Source of the DNA: Solirubrobacterales bacterium
GTDB lineage: Bacteria; Actinomycetota; Thermoleophilia; Solirubrobacterales; Solirubrobacteraceae
Assembly (NCBI GenBank): GCA_025964075.1
Contig: JAOPZQ010000331.1
Coordinates: 1 to 13,098, forward strand
Direction: 5' to 3'
DNA: 13,098 bases
Part shown: piece after piece, positions 6,899 through 13,098 of the stretch
Layout of the letters: each line of letters starts with the position of its first letter
Position numbering within the stretch: position 1 is the stretch's first letter
Notes under the pieces: model-generated
Told to the model about the DNA's origin: nothing
What the model saw: only the letters and a program-made list of their open reading frames with translations
Databases searched by the model: none
Program-made: the position numbers and the translations under genes

Positions 6899-8167
6899 GT
6901 GATTCCCCGCTACACCCGCCCCGAGCTCGGCGCGATCTGGACCGACGAGGCCCGCTTCGAGGCCATGCGCGAAGTCGAGGTCGCGGCGTGCGAGGAGATG
7001 GACGGCCCGACGCCCGCGGACCTCGCCGCCATCCGCGCCGCCACGTTCACCGTCGAGGCGATCGCCGAGCGCGAGCGCACCACCGACCACGACGTCGCCG
7101 CGTTCGTCGACGTGCTCGCGGAGTCCGCGGGCCCGTCCGGCCGGTGGATCCACTTCGGCCTCACGAGCTCGGACGTCCTCGACACCGGCCTGGCGCTCCA
7201 GCTCCGCCGCGCCGGGGAGCTCATCCTGCCCGGCGCCCGGCGCCTCGTCGACGTGCTCGCCGCGCGGGCGCGGGAGCACCGCGACACCGTCTGCGTCGGG
7301 CGCACGCACGGGATCCACGCCGAGCCGACGACGTTCGGCATCAAGCTCGCCGGCTTCGCCTTCGAGGCACACCGGAACGCCGAGCGGCTCGACCGCGCGT
7401 TCGCCCAGGTCGCCGTCGGCGCGCTCTCCGGGGCCGTCGGGACCTATGCCGCGACCTCTCCGGACTTCGAGCGCCGCGTCCTCGCCCGGCTCGACCTCGC
7501 GGCCGAGCCGGTCTCGACCCAGGTCGTCCCCCGCGACCGCCACGCGGACCTGCTGCAGGCGATCGCGCTCGCGGGCGCCGGCCTCGAGCGCCTGGCCACC
7601 GAGATCCGCCATCTCCAGCGGACCGAGGTCCGCGAGGTCGAGGAGCCGTTCCGCGCGGGCCAGAAGGGCTCGAGCGCGATGCCGCACAAGCGCAACCCGA
7701 TCAAGGCCGAGCAGATCACCGGCCTGGCCCGTGTCCTGCGGGCGAACGCCACGGCCGGGCTCGAGAACGTCGCGCTCTGGCACGAGCGGGACATCTCGCA
7801 CTCATCCGTCGAGCGGGTGATCCTGCCCGACTCGACGATCCTGATCGACTATCTCCAGCACCGGGCCGCCGCGCTCGTCGAGGGGATGACCGTGTATCCC
7901 GAGCGCATGCGCGAGAACCTCGAGCTCACGCACGGCGCGCTCTACTCCCAGCGCGTGCTGCTCGCGCTCGTCGGCGGCGGGATGGCGCGCGACGACGCGT
8001 ACCGGATCGCCCAGCGCCTGGCGCAGCAGGCCTGGGACGAGGGCACGCCGCTGCGCGAGCTCCTCGCCGCCGAGCGCCCGGAGCTCGATCTCGACGAGAT
8101 CTTCGACCCTTCCTACTTCACCCGCCACGCCGGCGAGATCGTCGGCCGGCTCGACGAGATCGCCTGA
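6899..8167 (+). CDS. purB: Adenylosuccinate lyase
   Basis: 422 residues, typical of the shorter bacterial PurB type in the fumarase/aspartase superfamily. It catalyses two beta-eliminations releasing fumarate: SAICAR to AICAR, and adenylosuccinate to AMP. Motifs: N-terminal MIPRYTRPELGAIWTDEARF; TTDHDVAAFVDVL (61-73), with His64 in the substrate region; HFGLTSSDVLDT (85-96); GRTHGIHAEPTTFG (134-147), with catalytic-site Thr-His; and the superfamily signature GSSAMPHKRNP (257-267) on the flexible loop holding the catalytic Ser. The last is followed by the NP.K.E..TGLARVLR helix. The GTG start at 6899 gives the canonical N-terminus and has a -10 box but no ribosome-binding site, which predicts a leaderless mRNA. 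A PPK2-type kinase follows after 7 nt on the same strand. It lies apart from purCSQL and purDE, separated by minus-strand genes. Confidence 0.97.
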   Translation: MIPRYTRPELGAIWTDEARFEAMREVEVAACEEMDGPTPADLAAIRAATFTVEAIAERERTTDHDVAAFVDVLAESAGPSGRWIHFGLTSSDVLDTGLALQLRRAGELILPGARRLVDVLAARAREHRDTVCVGRTHGIHAEPTTFGIKLAGFAFEAHRNAERLDRAFAQVAVGALSGAVGTYAATSPDFERRVLARLDLAAEPVSTQVVPRDRHADLLQAIALAGAGLERLATEIRHLQRTEVREVEEPFRAGQKGSSAMPHKRNPIKAEQITGLARVLRANATAGLENVALWHERDISHSSVERVILPDSTILIDYLQHRAAALVEGMTVYPERMRENLELTHGALYSQRVLLALVGGGMARDDAYRIAQRLAQQAWDEGTPLRELLAAERPELDLDEIFDPSYFTRHAGEIVGRLDEIA

Positions 8168-8174
8168 TCCCGCG

Positions 8175-8903
8175 ATGACCAGGCTCGCCGACGCCGACCT
8201 CTCCGAACGCATGGGCAAGGAGGAGGGCCTCGAGCGGCTGGGCGAGCTGCAGAAGCGCCTCCTCGAGCGGCGGCTCGAGTTCGGCGGGTTGATCGGGGAC
8301 GGAAAGCTCGGCCCCGCGCTGTGCGTCGTGTTCGAGGGCTGGGACGCTTCGGGCAAGGGCGGGGCGATAAAGCGCCTCGTGGCCCCGCTCGACCCGCGCC
8401 ACGTGACCGTCGCGCAGTTCGCCGCGCCGACCGAGCGGGAGAAGCGCCATCACTTCCTGTGGCGCTTCTGGCCCACCCTCCCCGGGCGCGGCGGGATGTG
8501 CGTGTTCGACCGCTCGTGGTACGGGCGCGTGCTGGTCGAAAGGGTCGAGGGCTTCGCCACCAAGGCGGAATGGAAGCGCGCCTACGACGAGATCGTCTCG
8601 TTCGAGGGCGGGCTGTGCGAGGACGGGATGATCCTCGTGAAGCTCTGGATGCACATCTCCCCCGAGGAGCAGCTGCGCCGGTTCCAGGCGCGCGAGAAGT
8701 CCGAGCTCAAGCGCTGGAAGCTCACCGACGAGGACTGGCGCAACCGCGAGAAGCGCCCCGCCTACGAGAAGGCGGTCGAGGACATGCTCGCGCGCACCGA
8801 CCACGAGCTCGCGCCGTGGCACGTGATCCCGGGAGACTCGAAGCCGCTCGCCCGCGTGCGCGTCCTCGAGACCGTGCTCGACGCGATCGCGCAGCGGCGC
8901 TAG
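8175..8903 (+). CDS. PPK2-family polyphosphate kinase, probably polyphosphate:AMP phosphotransferase-like
   Basis: 242 residues, single P-loop kinase domain, cytoplasmic. PPK2 enzymes transfer phosphate from inorganic polyphosphate to nucleotides. Motifs: FEGWDASGKGGAIKRL with Walker A GWDASGKGG (55-63); APTEREKRHHFLWRFWPTLPG (84-104); Walker B region VFDRSWYGRVLVERVEGF (110-127); and the lid REKSELKRWKLTDEDW. GWDASGKGG and HHFLWRFW resemble the AMP-phosphorylating (class II) group more than the NDP-specific class I (RDTAGKGG, as I recall it). Substrate assignment is therefore probable, not proved. It starts 7 nt after purB, so it is likely co-transcribed and could phosphorylate the AMP made by PurB. 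No Shine-Dalgarno is visible before ATG 8175; ATG 8211 (MGKEEG) is a possible alternative. The stop TAG overlaps the convergent ACT gene's stop in CTAG. Confidence 0.92.
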   Translation: MTRLADADLSERMGKEEGLERLGELQKRLLERRLEFGGLIGDGKLGPALCVVFEGWDASGKGGAIKRLVAPLDPRHVTVAQFAAPTEREKRHHFLWRFWPTLPGRGGMCVFDRSWYGRVLVERVEGFATKAEWKRAYDEIVSFEGGLCEDGMILVKLWMHISPEEQLRRFQAREKSELKRWKLTDEDWRNREKRPAYEKAVEDMLARTDHELAPWHVIPGDSKPLARVRVLETVLDAIAQRR

Positions 8904-9418
8904 GGCTGGGTGTCCTCGAGCTCGCGGACGCTCACCTCGACGCCCTCCCCGGCGGCGAGGGCGTCCAGCGCCTCGAGGTCGGGTGCGCCCGCGACGTCCA
9001 GCAACATCACGTAGAGCGCCTCGTCCTCCTCGCCCGCCACCTGCGTGCGCAGCTCGACGATCGAGATCTCCTGCTCGGCCAGCGAGCGCGAGATCGCGTG
9101 GACGATCCCGGGGTGGTCGACGCCGTAGACCGTGATCACGTGCGTGGCCACCGGCGGCTCTGGTTGGTCGGGCTCCATCTCGGTCAGCAGCAGGCCCTCG
9201 AGCTCGACTCGCGCGGCCACGTCCTCCAGCGACGCGCGGATGACGGCGACGTCGGTGCCCGGCGGGGCCGCGAGCACGAACACGAAGGCGAAATGTCCGC
9301 TGAGGACGGCTGCCTGCGCGTCCTCGATGTTCACCCGGTGGGCAAGCAGAGCTTGGGTCACCTCGGCGACCACGCCCGGCCGATCGCGGCCGATCGCGCA
9401 CAGCGCGAGCTGGGGCAT
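8900..9418 (-). CDS. Double ACT-domain protein (GcvR-like)
   Basis: 172 residues, cytoplasmic, with two ACT domains and little else. ACT1 spans about 3-79 with the GRDRPGVVAEVTQAL loop-helix (10-24) and VNIEDAQAAVL strand. An acidic/Pro linker follows (80-91). ACT2 spans about 92-166 with GVDHPGIVHAISRSLAEQEISIVEL. DRPG and DHPG are the usual ligand-loop signatures for amino-acid binding between ACT domains. The layout matches GcvR, the glycine cleavage regulator, and related stand-alone ACT proteins. There is no DNA-binding or catalytic domain, so it probably acts through a partner. It is transcribed divergently from purC across 45 nt, with TATGGT 6 nt before ATG 9418 and no Shine-Dalgarno. 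A link to glycine/one-carbon supply for purine synthesis is inferred from context only. Its stop overlaps that of the PPK2 gene. Confidence 0.9.
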   Translation of the reverse strand: MPQLALCAIGRDRPGVVAEVTQALLAHRVNIEDAQAAVLSGHFAFVFVLAAPPGTDVAVIRASLEDVAARVELEGLLLTEMEPDQPEPPVATHVITVYGVDHPGIVHAISRSLAEQEISIVELRTQVAGEEDEALYVMLLDVAGAPDLEALDALAAGEGVEVSVRELEDTQP

Positions 9419-9424
9419 ACGGGG

Positions 9425-9430
9425 ACCATA
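9425..9430 (-). promoter_or_regulatory. -10 element of the ACT-domain gene (predicted leaderless)
   Basis: On the minus strand this reads TATGGT (TANNNT) and ends 6 nt before ATG 9418. Between it and the ATG there is only CCCCGT, with no ribosome-binding site. No -35 match was found. Confidence 0.45.
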
Positions 9431-9450
9431 ACTCCGCCCGGCCCCGCTGG

Positions 9451-9456
9451 TAGATT
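9451..9456 (+). promoter_or_regulatory. -10 element of purC (predicted leaderless)
   Basis: TAGATT fits TANNNT and ends 7 nt before the GTG start at 9464, so the mRNA should begin at or beside the start codon. No Shine-Dalgarno lies in the interval. The element sits 20 nt from the divergent -10 box of the ACT gene, so the two polymerase footprints would overlap. Confidence 0.5.
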
Positions 9457-9463
9457 CGGGCTC

Positions 9464-10342
9464 GTGACTATCCTCGCCGATCTACCGCTGCTCGCCTCGG
9501 GCAAGGTTCGCGAGATCTACGACCTCGGGGAACGGCTGCTGCTCGTCGCCTCCGATCGCATCTCGACCTACGACGTCGTTCACCCGACGCCGATCCCCGA
9601 CAAGGGCAAGGTCCTGACGGGGCTCTCGGTCTTCTGGTTCGAGCGGATCGCGGACATCGTCCCGACGCACCTGATCTCCGCGACCGAAGGCGTGCCGGAC
9701 GAGGTCCGGGGCCGCGCGCTCGTGGTCGAGAGGCTCCAGATGATCCCGGTGGAGTGCGTGGTCCGCGGCTACATCACGGGCTCGGGGTGGAAGGACTACC
9801 AGGCCACGGGCCGTGTCAGCGGGATCGAGCTGCGGCCCGGCCTGCGCGAGTCCGAGCGCCTGCCCGAGCCGATCTTCACGCCCTCGACGAAGGCCGACGT
9901 CGGGCACGACGAGGCGATCGACATCCAGCGCGCGGCCGAGCTCGCCGGGTCGGCGGACCTGGCCGACGAGCTCGCCCGCGTCTCCCTCGCCGTCTACGAG
10001 CGCGCCGCCGAGCACGCGCGGGACCACGGCATCGTCCTCGCGGACACGAAGTTCGAGCTCGGCCTCGACTCGCAGGGAACGCTGACCCTCGGCGACGAGG
10101 TGCTGACGCCGGACTCCTCGCGCTTCTGGCCGCGCGAGAGCTACCGCTCCGGCCGGTCCCAGCCGAGCTTCGACAAGCAGTACGTGCGCGACTGGGCGAG
10201 CGGAACGGGCTGGGACAAGCGTCCGCCCGCGCCCGCGATCCCCCAGGACGTAGTCGCGCGCACGAGCGAGAAGTACATCCAGGCCTACGAGCTCATCACC
10301 GGCGAGCCGTTCTCCGCCTGGCTGGAGCGCACCGCTCCATGA
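9464..10342 (+). CDS. purC: Phosphoribosylaminoimidazole-succinocarboxamide (SAICAR) synthase
   Basis: 292 residues. It condenses CAIR with aspartate using ATP to give SAICAR, upstream of PurB. Motifs: ASGKVREIYDLGERLLLVASDRISTYDVV (11-39) forming the nucleotide lobe; IPDKGKVLTGLSVFWFE (44-60); VECVVRGYITGSGWKDY (96-112), a PurC signature; FTPSTKAD (138-145); LADTKFELG (192-200), with the metal/ATP-contacting Asp; and TPDSSRFW (215-222). The length suits the long PurC type found in actinobacteria and yeast (about 300) rather than the 237-residue E. coli form. The GTG at 9464 places the N-terminus correctly and follows a TAGATT box with no Shine-Dalgarno, so it is probably leaderless. It heads purC-purS-purQ-purL. 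The stop overlaps the purS start in ATGA (10339-10342). Confidence 0.97.
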   Translation: MTILADLPLLASGKVREIYDLGERLLLVASDRISTYDVVHPTPIPDKGKVLTGLSVFWFERIADIVPTHLISATEGVPDEVRGRALVVERLQMIPVECVVRGYITGSGWKDYQATGRVSGIELRPGLRESERLPEPIFTPSTKADVGHDEAIDIQRAAELAGSADLADELARVSLAVYERAAEHARDHGIVLADTKFELGLDSQGTLTLGDEVLTPDSSRFWPRESYRSGRSQPSFDKQYVRDWASGTGWDKRPPAPAIPQDVVARTSEKYIQAYELITGEPFSAWLERTAP

Positions 10343-10557
10343 GGGCGCGGGTGCTCGTGCGGCCCAAGGCGGGGATCCTCGACCCGCAGGGCCAGGCGGT
10401 CGAGCGGGCGCTCCCGGCCCTCGGCTTCGACGGCGTGCGCAACGTCCACGTCGGGCGGCTGATCGAGCTCGACGTCGAGGACGCCTCGCAGCTCCCGGAG
10501 ATGTGCGAGAAGCTGCTCGCGAACCCGCTGATCGAGGACTACGAGATCGTCCAATGA
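10339..10557 (+). CDS. purS: Phosphoribosylformylglycinamidine synthase subunit PurS
   Basis: 72 residues, slightly short for a family of about 80. PurS is the small dimeric subunit that bridges PurQ and PurL in the FGAM synthase complex of bacteria and archaea with split PurL. Recognisable features are the beta-alpha-beta opening RARVLVRPKAGILDPQGQAVERALPALGF and the following GVRNVHVGRLIELDVE strand pair, then a short helix and a final strand (IEDYEIVQ). The start overlaps the purC stop and the end overlaps the purQ start, both as ATGA, consistent with coupled translation and balanced subunit supply. A weak GGAG at 10324-10327 lies 11 nt upstream. Confidence 0.95.
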   Translation: MRARVLVRPKAGILDPQGQAVERALPALGFDGVRNVHVGRLIELDVEDASQLPEMCEKLLANPLIEDYEIVQ

Positions 10558-11231
10558 GGACCGGCGTCGTGCGCTTCCCGGGCTCGTGCGACGACGTCGA
10601 CGCCCTGCTCGCCGCCGAGATGGTGGGCGAGGCGGAGATCCTCTGGCACGGCGAGCACAACCTGCGGGGCGTCGACGCGATCGTCGTCCCCGGCGGCTTC
10701 TCCTACGGTGACTACCTGCGCCCCGGCGCGATCGCCCGCTTCTCGCCGGTCATGGAGTCGGTGATGGCGTTCGCCCGCGAGGGCGGCCCCGTGCTCGGCA
10801 TCTGCAACGGCTTCCAGATCCTCTGCGAGGCCGGGATGCTGCCGGGCGCGCTCCTCACGAACGTCTCGCTCCAGTTCGTCTGCCGCCAGGTGACCGTGGA
10901 GGCGACGGGCGCGTCCAGCGCGTTCACCGGCGGCTTCGCGGCGGGCGCGCGGCTCTCGATCCCGGTGAAGCACACGACCGGCCGCTTCTACGCGCCGGCG
11001 GCGGAGCTCGACCGCCTCGAGCAAGCGGGCCAGGTCGTCCTGCGCTACGCGCCCGGCGAGAACCCGAACGGCTCGCTGCGGGACATCGCGGGCGTGTGCA
11101 ACGAGACGGGAACGGTGATGGGCCTCATGCCCCATCCCGAGCACGCGGTCGACCCGCTGACCGGCTCGACCGACGGGCTGAAGCTCTTCCAAGCGCTCCG
11201 CGATCACGTTGGCAGCCTCCTCGCCGCCTAG
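10554..11231 (+). CDS. purQ: Phosphoribosylformylglycinamidine synthase subunit PurQ (glutaminase)
   Basis: 225 residues, class I glutamine amidotransferase. It hydrolyses glutamine and passes ammonia to PurL. Features: N-terminal [16 protein letters not shown] (2-17); [17 protein letters not shown] (45-61), with the oxyanion-hole region; the nucleophile elbow GICNGFQIL with Cys84; and the triad His194/Glu196 in GLMPHPEHA (190-198). A longer open frame upstream to 10503 exists, but ATG 10554 gives the canonical start and the ATGA overlap with purS. At the 3' end the last 23 nt overlap the TTG start of purL in another frame. PurQ, PurS and PurL are all present, so this is the split three-subunit enzyme. 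Confidence 0.97.
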   Translation: MRTGVVRFPGSCDDVDALLAAEMVGEAEILWHGEHNLRGVDAIVVPGGFSYGDYLRPGAIARFSPVMESVMAFAREGGPVLGICNGFQILCEAGMLPGALLTNVSLQFVCRQVTVEATGASSAFTGGFAAGARLSIPVKHTTGRFYAPAAELDRLEQAGQVVLRYAPGENPNGSLRDIAGVCNETGTVMGLMPHPEHAVDPLTGSTDGLKLFQALRDHVGSLLAA

Positions 11232-13098
11232 GCACCGGGAACTCGGCCTCACCGACGCCGAGTACGAGCTCATCGTGGCGAAGCTCGGCCGCGAGCCGAA
11301 CCCGGTCGAGCTCGCCATGTTCTCGCTCATGTGGAGCGAGCACTGCGCCTACAAGCACTCGAAGAAGCTCCTGCGGCGCCTTCCCACCGAGGGCCGGCGC
11401 GTGGTCATGGGGCCGGGCGAGAACGCCGGCGCCGTCGACGTCGGCGGCGGGCTCGCGGTCGCGTTCAAGGTCGAGTCGCACAACCACCCGAGCGCGGTCG
11501 AGCCGTTCCAGGGGGCGGCGACGGGCGTCGGCGGCATCCTCCGCGACGTGTTCGCGATCGGCGCTCGGCCGATCGCCGTGCTCGACTCGCTGCGCTTCGG
11601 CGAGCTCGAGTCCTCGCGCTCGCGCTACCTGCTCGAGCGCGCGGTGGCGGGGATCGGGCACTACGGCAACTCGGTCGGCGTCCCCACGGTCGGCGGCGAG
11701 ATCTACTTCGAGGACCCCTACGAGCAGAACTGCCTCGTCAACGCGATGTGCCTCGGTCTGGCCGACAAGGAGACGCTGATCCGCAGCGCCGCCGCGGGCC
11801 CCGGCAACCTGATCGTGCTCTTCGGTGCCCTGACGGGACGCGACGGCATCGGCGGGGCTTCCGTTCTCGCCTCCGCCGAGCTCTCCGACGAGGACTCGGC
11901 CAAGCGGCCCTCGGTGCAGATCGGCGACCCCTTCACGGGCAAGAAGATCCTCGAGTGCTCGCTCGAGCTGCTCGCGCACGGGCTGCTCGTCTCGCTCCAG
12001 GACCTGGGCGCCGCCGGGCTCACCTCGTCGGCGGCCGAGATGGCGTCGAAGGGCGAGGTCGGGATCGACGTCGACGTCGCGCGGGTGCCCCTGCGCGAGG
12101 CCGACATGGAGCCGTTCGAGATCATGGTCTCCGAGTCGCAGGAGCGGATGCTCTGCGTGGTCGAGCCGTCCCGGCTCGAGGAGGTTCTCGCCGTGTGCGC
12201 CCGCTGGGAGGTCGCCGGCACCGCGATCGGCGAGGTCACCGAGAGCGGTCGCTTCCGGGTGCTGCGGGACGGCGACGTCGTCGGCGACATGCCCGTTCCC
12301 GCGCTGGTCGACGACTGCCCGCTCTACGACCTCGCTCCGGAGCCGCCCTCGGGCCCGCTCTACCCGGCGCCGCCGCGCCGGCTCGAGGGCGACGATCCCA
12401 CCGAGGCGCTGCTCGCGCTGCTCGGGTCGGGGAACCTCGCCGACCGGCGTCCCGTGTTCGAGCAGTACGACTGCGTCGTGCAGTCGCGCACCGTGCGCCG
12501 CCCCGACGAGGCGGACGCCGCCGTGCTGGTGCTGCCGGGCGGGCAGGCGATCGCAGTCTCGATCGACGGCAACGGCCGGCGCGTCGCCTGCGACCCCGAG
12601 CGCGGCGCCGCCGAGGCCGTCTATGAGTGCGCCGCGAACCTCGCCTGCGTCGGCGCCGAGCCGATCGGCCTCACGAACTGCCTGAACTTCGGCAACCCGG
12701 AGAAGCCGCACGTCGCCTGGCAGCTCGAGCGGGCGGTCGAGGGACTGGCGACCGCGTGCGAGGCGCTCGGCGTGCCGGTGGTCGGCGGCAACGTGTCCCT
12801 GTACAACGAGGCGCCGACCGGCCCGATCTTCCCCACGCCGGTCGTCGGCATGGTCGGTCGGGTGCCCGACGCCGCCGGCGTCCCGCGGCTCGCGTTCGCC
12901 CACGACGGCGACGCGATCGCGATCGTCGGCGCGTTCGCGCCGTCGCTGGCGGGCTCGGAGGTCGCGAAGCTCCGCGGCGAGGCGCCGGAGGGACCGCTGC
13001 CCGACCTCGACCTCACGGCGCTGCGCAGCGCCCACGCCGCGGTGCGGGCCGCCGTCCGCGACGGCCGGGCGCGGAGCGCGCACGACATCGCCGAGGGC
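11209..13098 (+). CDS. purL: Phosphoribosylformylglycinamidine synthase subunit PurL (3' truncated by window)
   Basis: ATP-dependent FGAM synthetase subunit, small (Bacillus-type) PurL. 630 codons are visible, out of about 740 in B. subtilis PurL. Motifs: [14 protein letters not shown] (from residue 9); [12 protein letters not shown] with Trp42 and His45; [27 protein letters not shown] (from 88), the ATP/metal and catalytic-His region; [55 protein letters not shown]; and in the second half [17 protein letters not shown] and [11 protein letters not shown]. These match the pseudo-duplicated PurM-like halves. The frame has a stop at 11179-11181 and its only start before the conserved region is TTG 11209, giving [13 protein letters not shown] and a 23-nt overlap with purQ. 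No Shine-Dalgarno is visible, so coupling to purQ is likely. The frame is still open at the last base, ending HDIAEG. Confidence 0.96.
   Translation, partial: MAASSPPRHRELGLTDAEYELIVAKLGREPNPVELAMFSLMWSEHCAYKHSKKLLRRLPTEGRRVVMGPGENAGAVDVGGGLAVAFKVESHNHPSAVEPFQGAATGVGGILRDVFAIGARPIAVLDSLRFGELESSRSRYLLERAVAGIGHYGNSVGVPTVGGEIYFEDPYEQNCLVNAMCLGLADKETLIRSAAAGPGNLIVLFGALTGRDGIGGASVLASAELSDEDSAKRPSVQIGDPFTGKKILECSLELLAHGLLVSLQDLGAAGLTSSAAEMASKGEVGIDVDVARVPLREADMEPFEIMVSESQERMLCVVEPSRLEEVLAVCARWEVAGTAIGEVTESGRFRVLRDGDVVGDMPVPALVDDCPLYDLAPEPPSGPLYPAPPRRLEGDDPTEALLALLGSGNLADRRPVFEQYDCVVQSRTVRRPDEADAAVLVLPGGQAIAVSIDGNGRRVACDPERGAAEAVYECAANLACVGAEPIGLTNCLNFGNPEKPHVAWQLERAVEGLATACEALGVPVVGGNVSLYNEAPTGPIFPTPVVGMVGRVPDAAGVPRLAFAHDGDAIAIVGAFAPSLAGSEVAKLRGEAPEGPLPDLDLTALRSAHAAVRAAVRDGRARSAHDIAEG

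Noticed and set aside
10503..10553. 17-residue N-terminal extension of PurQ
   Set aside because: It lies wholly inside purS, is not PurQ-like, and ATG 10554 gives the family-typical start and an ATGA overlap.
11125..13083. Open frame of 652 codons antisense to purL, and similar long antisense frames at 3247-4407, 6641-7801, 8118-9401 and 9482-10660
   Set aside because: They lie opposite well-conserved enzymes, give Arg/Asp/Ala-rich compositions with no recognisable motifs, and are expected from high GC content. They are shadows.

Overview
The window reads as ordinary chromosomal DNA from a high-GC actinobacterium. I infer class Thermoleophilia (Solirubrobacterales-like). The grounds are the strong G/C bias at third codon positions, GTG, TTG and apparent CTG starts, and lineage-typical secreted proteins: small Ala-rich-signal proteins with a paired-cysteine beta domain, and a beta-propeller with a Lys-rich C-terminal domain ending in Cys. 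There are no mobile elements, CRISPR arrays or RNA genes. The core is a purine biosynthesis region split into three plus-strand blocks, with minus-strand genes between them.

Layout. (1) 1-1449: 3' part of clpB, cut by the window start. (2) 1471-2899, minus strand: two tandem, mutually homologous secreted proteins of unknown function, convergent with clpB. (3) 3017-5030, plus: GYD-domain protein, purD, purE, joined by 4-nt overlaps (CTGA, ATGA). (4) 5034-6644, minus: secreted beta-propeller protein with a Gly/Pro linker and a basic C-terminal domain. (5) 6899-8903, plus: purB and a PPK2-family polyphosphate kinase, 7 nt apart. (6) 8900-9418, minus: a double-ACT-domain protein, overlapping the PPK2 gene in a shared CTAG. 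(7) 9464-13098, plus: purC-purS-purQ-purL with overlapping junctions; purL runs off the end.

How the genes work together. PurD, PurS/Q/L, PurE, PurC and PurB cover GAR synthesis, FGAM synthesis, AIR carboxylation/CAIR formation, SAICAR synthesis and the two lyase steps. purF, purM, purN, purH and purK are not in the window. The PPK2 enzyme is well placed to phosphorylate the AMP that PurB releases, using polyphosphate. The ACT protein may sense an amino acid such as glycine or serine linked to purine and one-carbon supply, but no ligand can be read from sequence.

Regulation. purB, purC and the ACT gene each have a TANNNT-like -10 element ending 6-8 nt before the start codon and no Shine-Dalgarno, which predicts leaderless mRNAs. 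The GYD gene, the beta-propeller gene and the downstream small secreted gene have good Shine-Dalgarno sites. purD has no ATG, GTG or TTG that preserves its N-terminal nucleotide-binding motif, so it seems to start at CTG inside the GYD stop codon. No gene-free stretch exceeds 300 bases; the longest is 6645-6898. I found no clearly new multi-gene system. The most interesting points are the CTG-start coupling of GYD to purD, the leaderless promoter pattern, the purB-PPK2 pairing and the small secreted paralogues.
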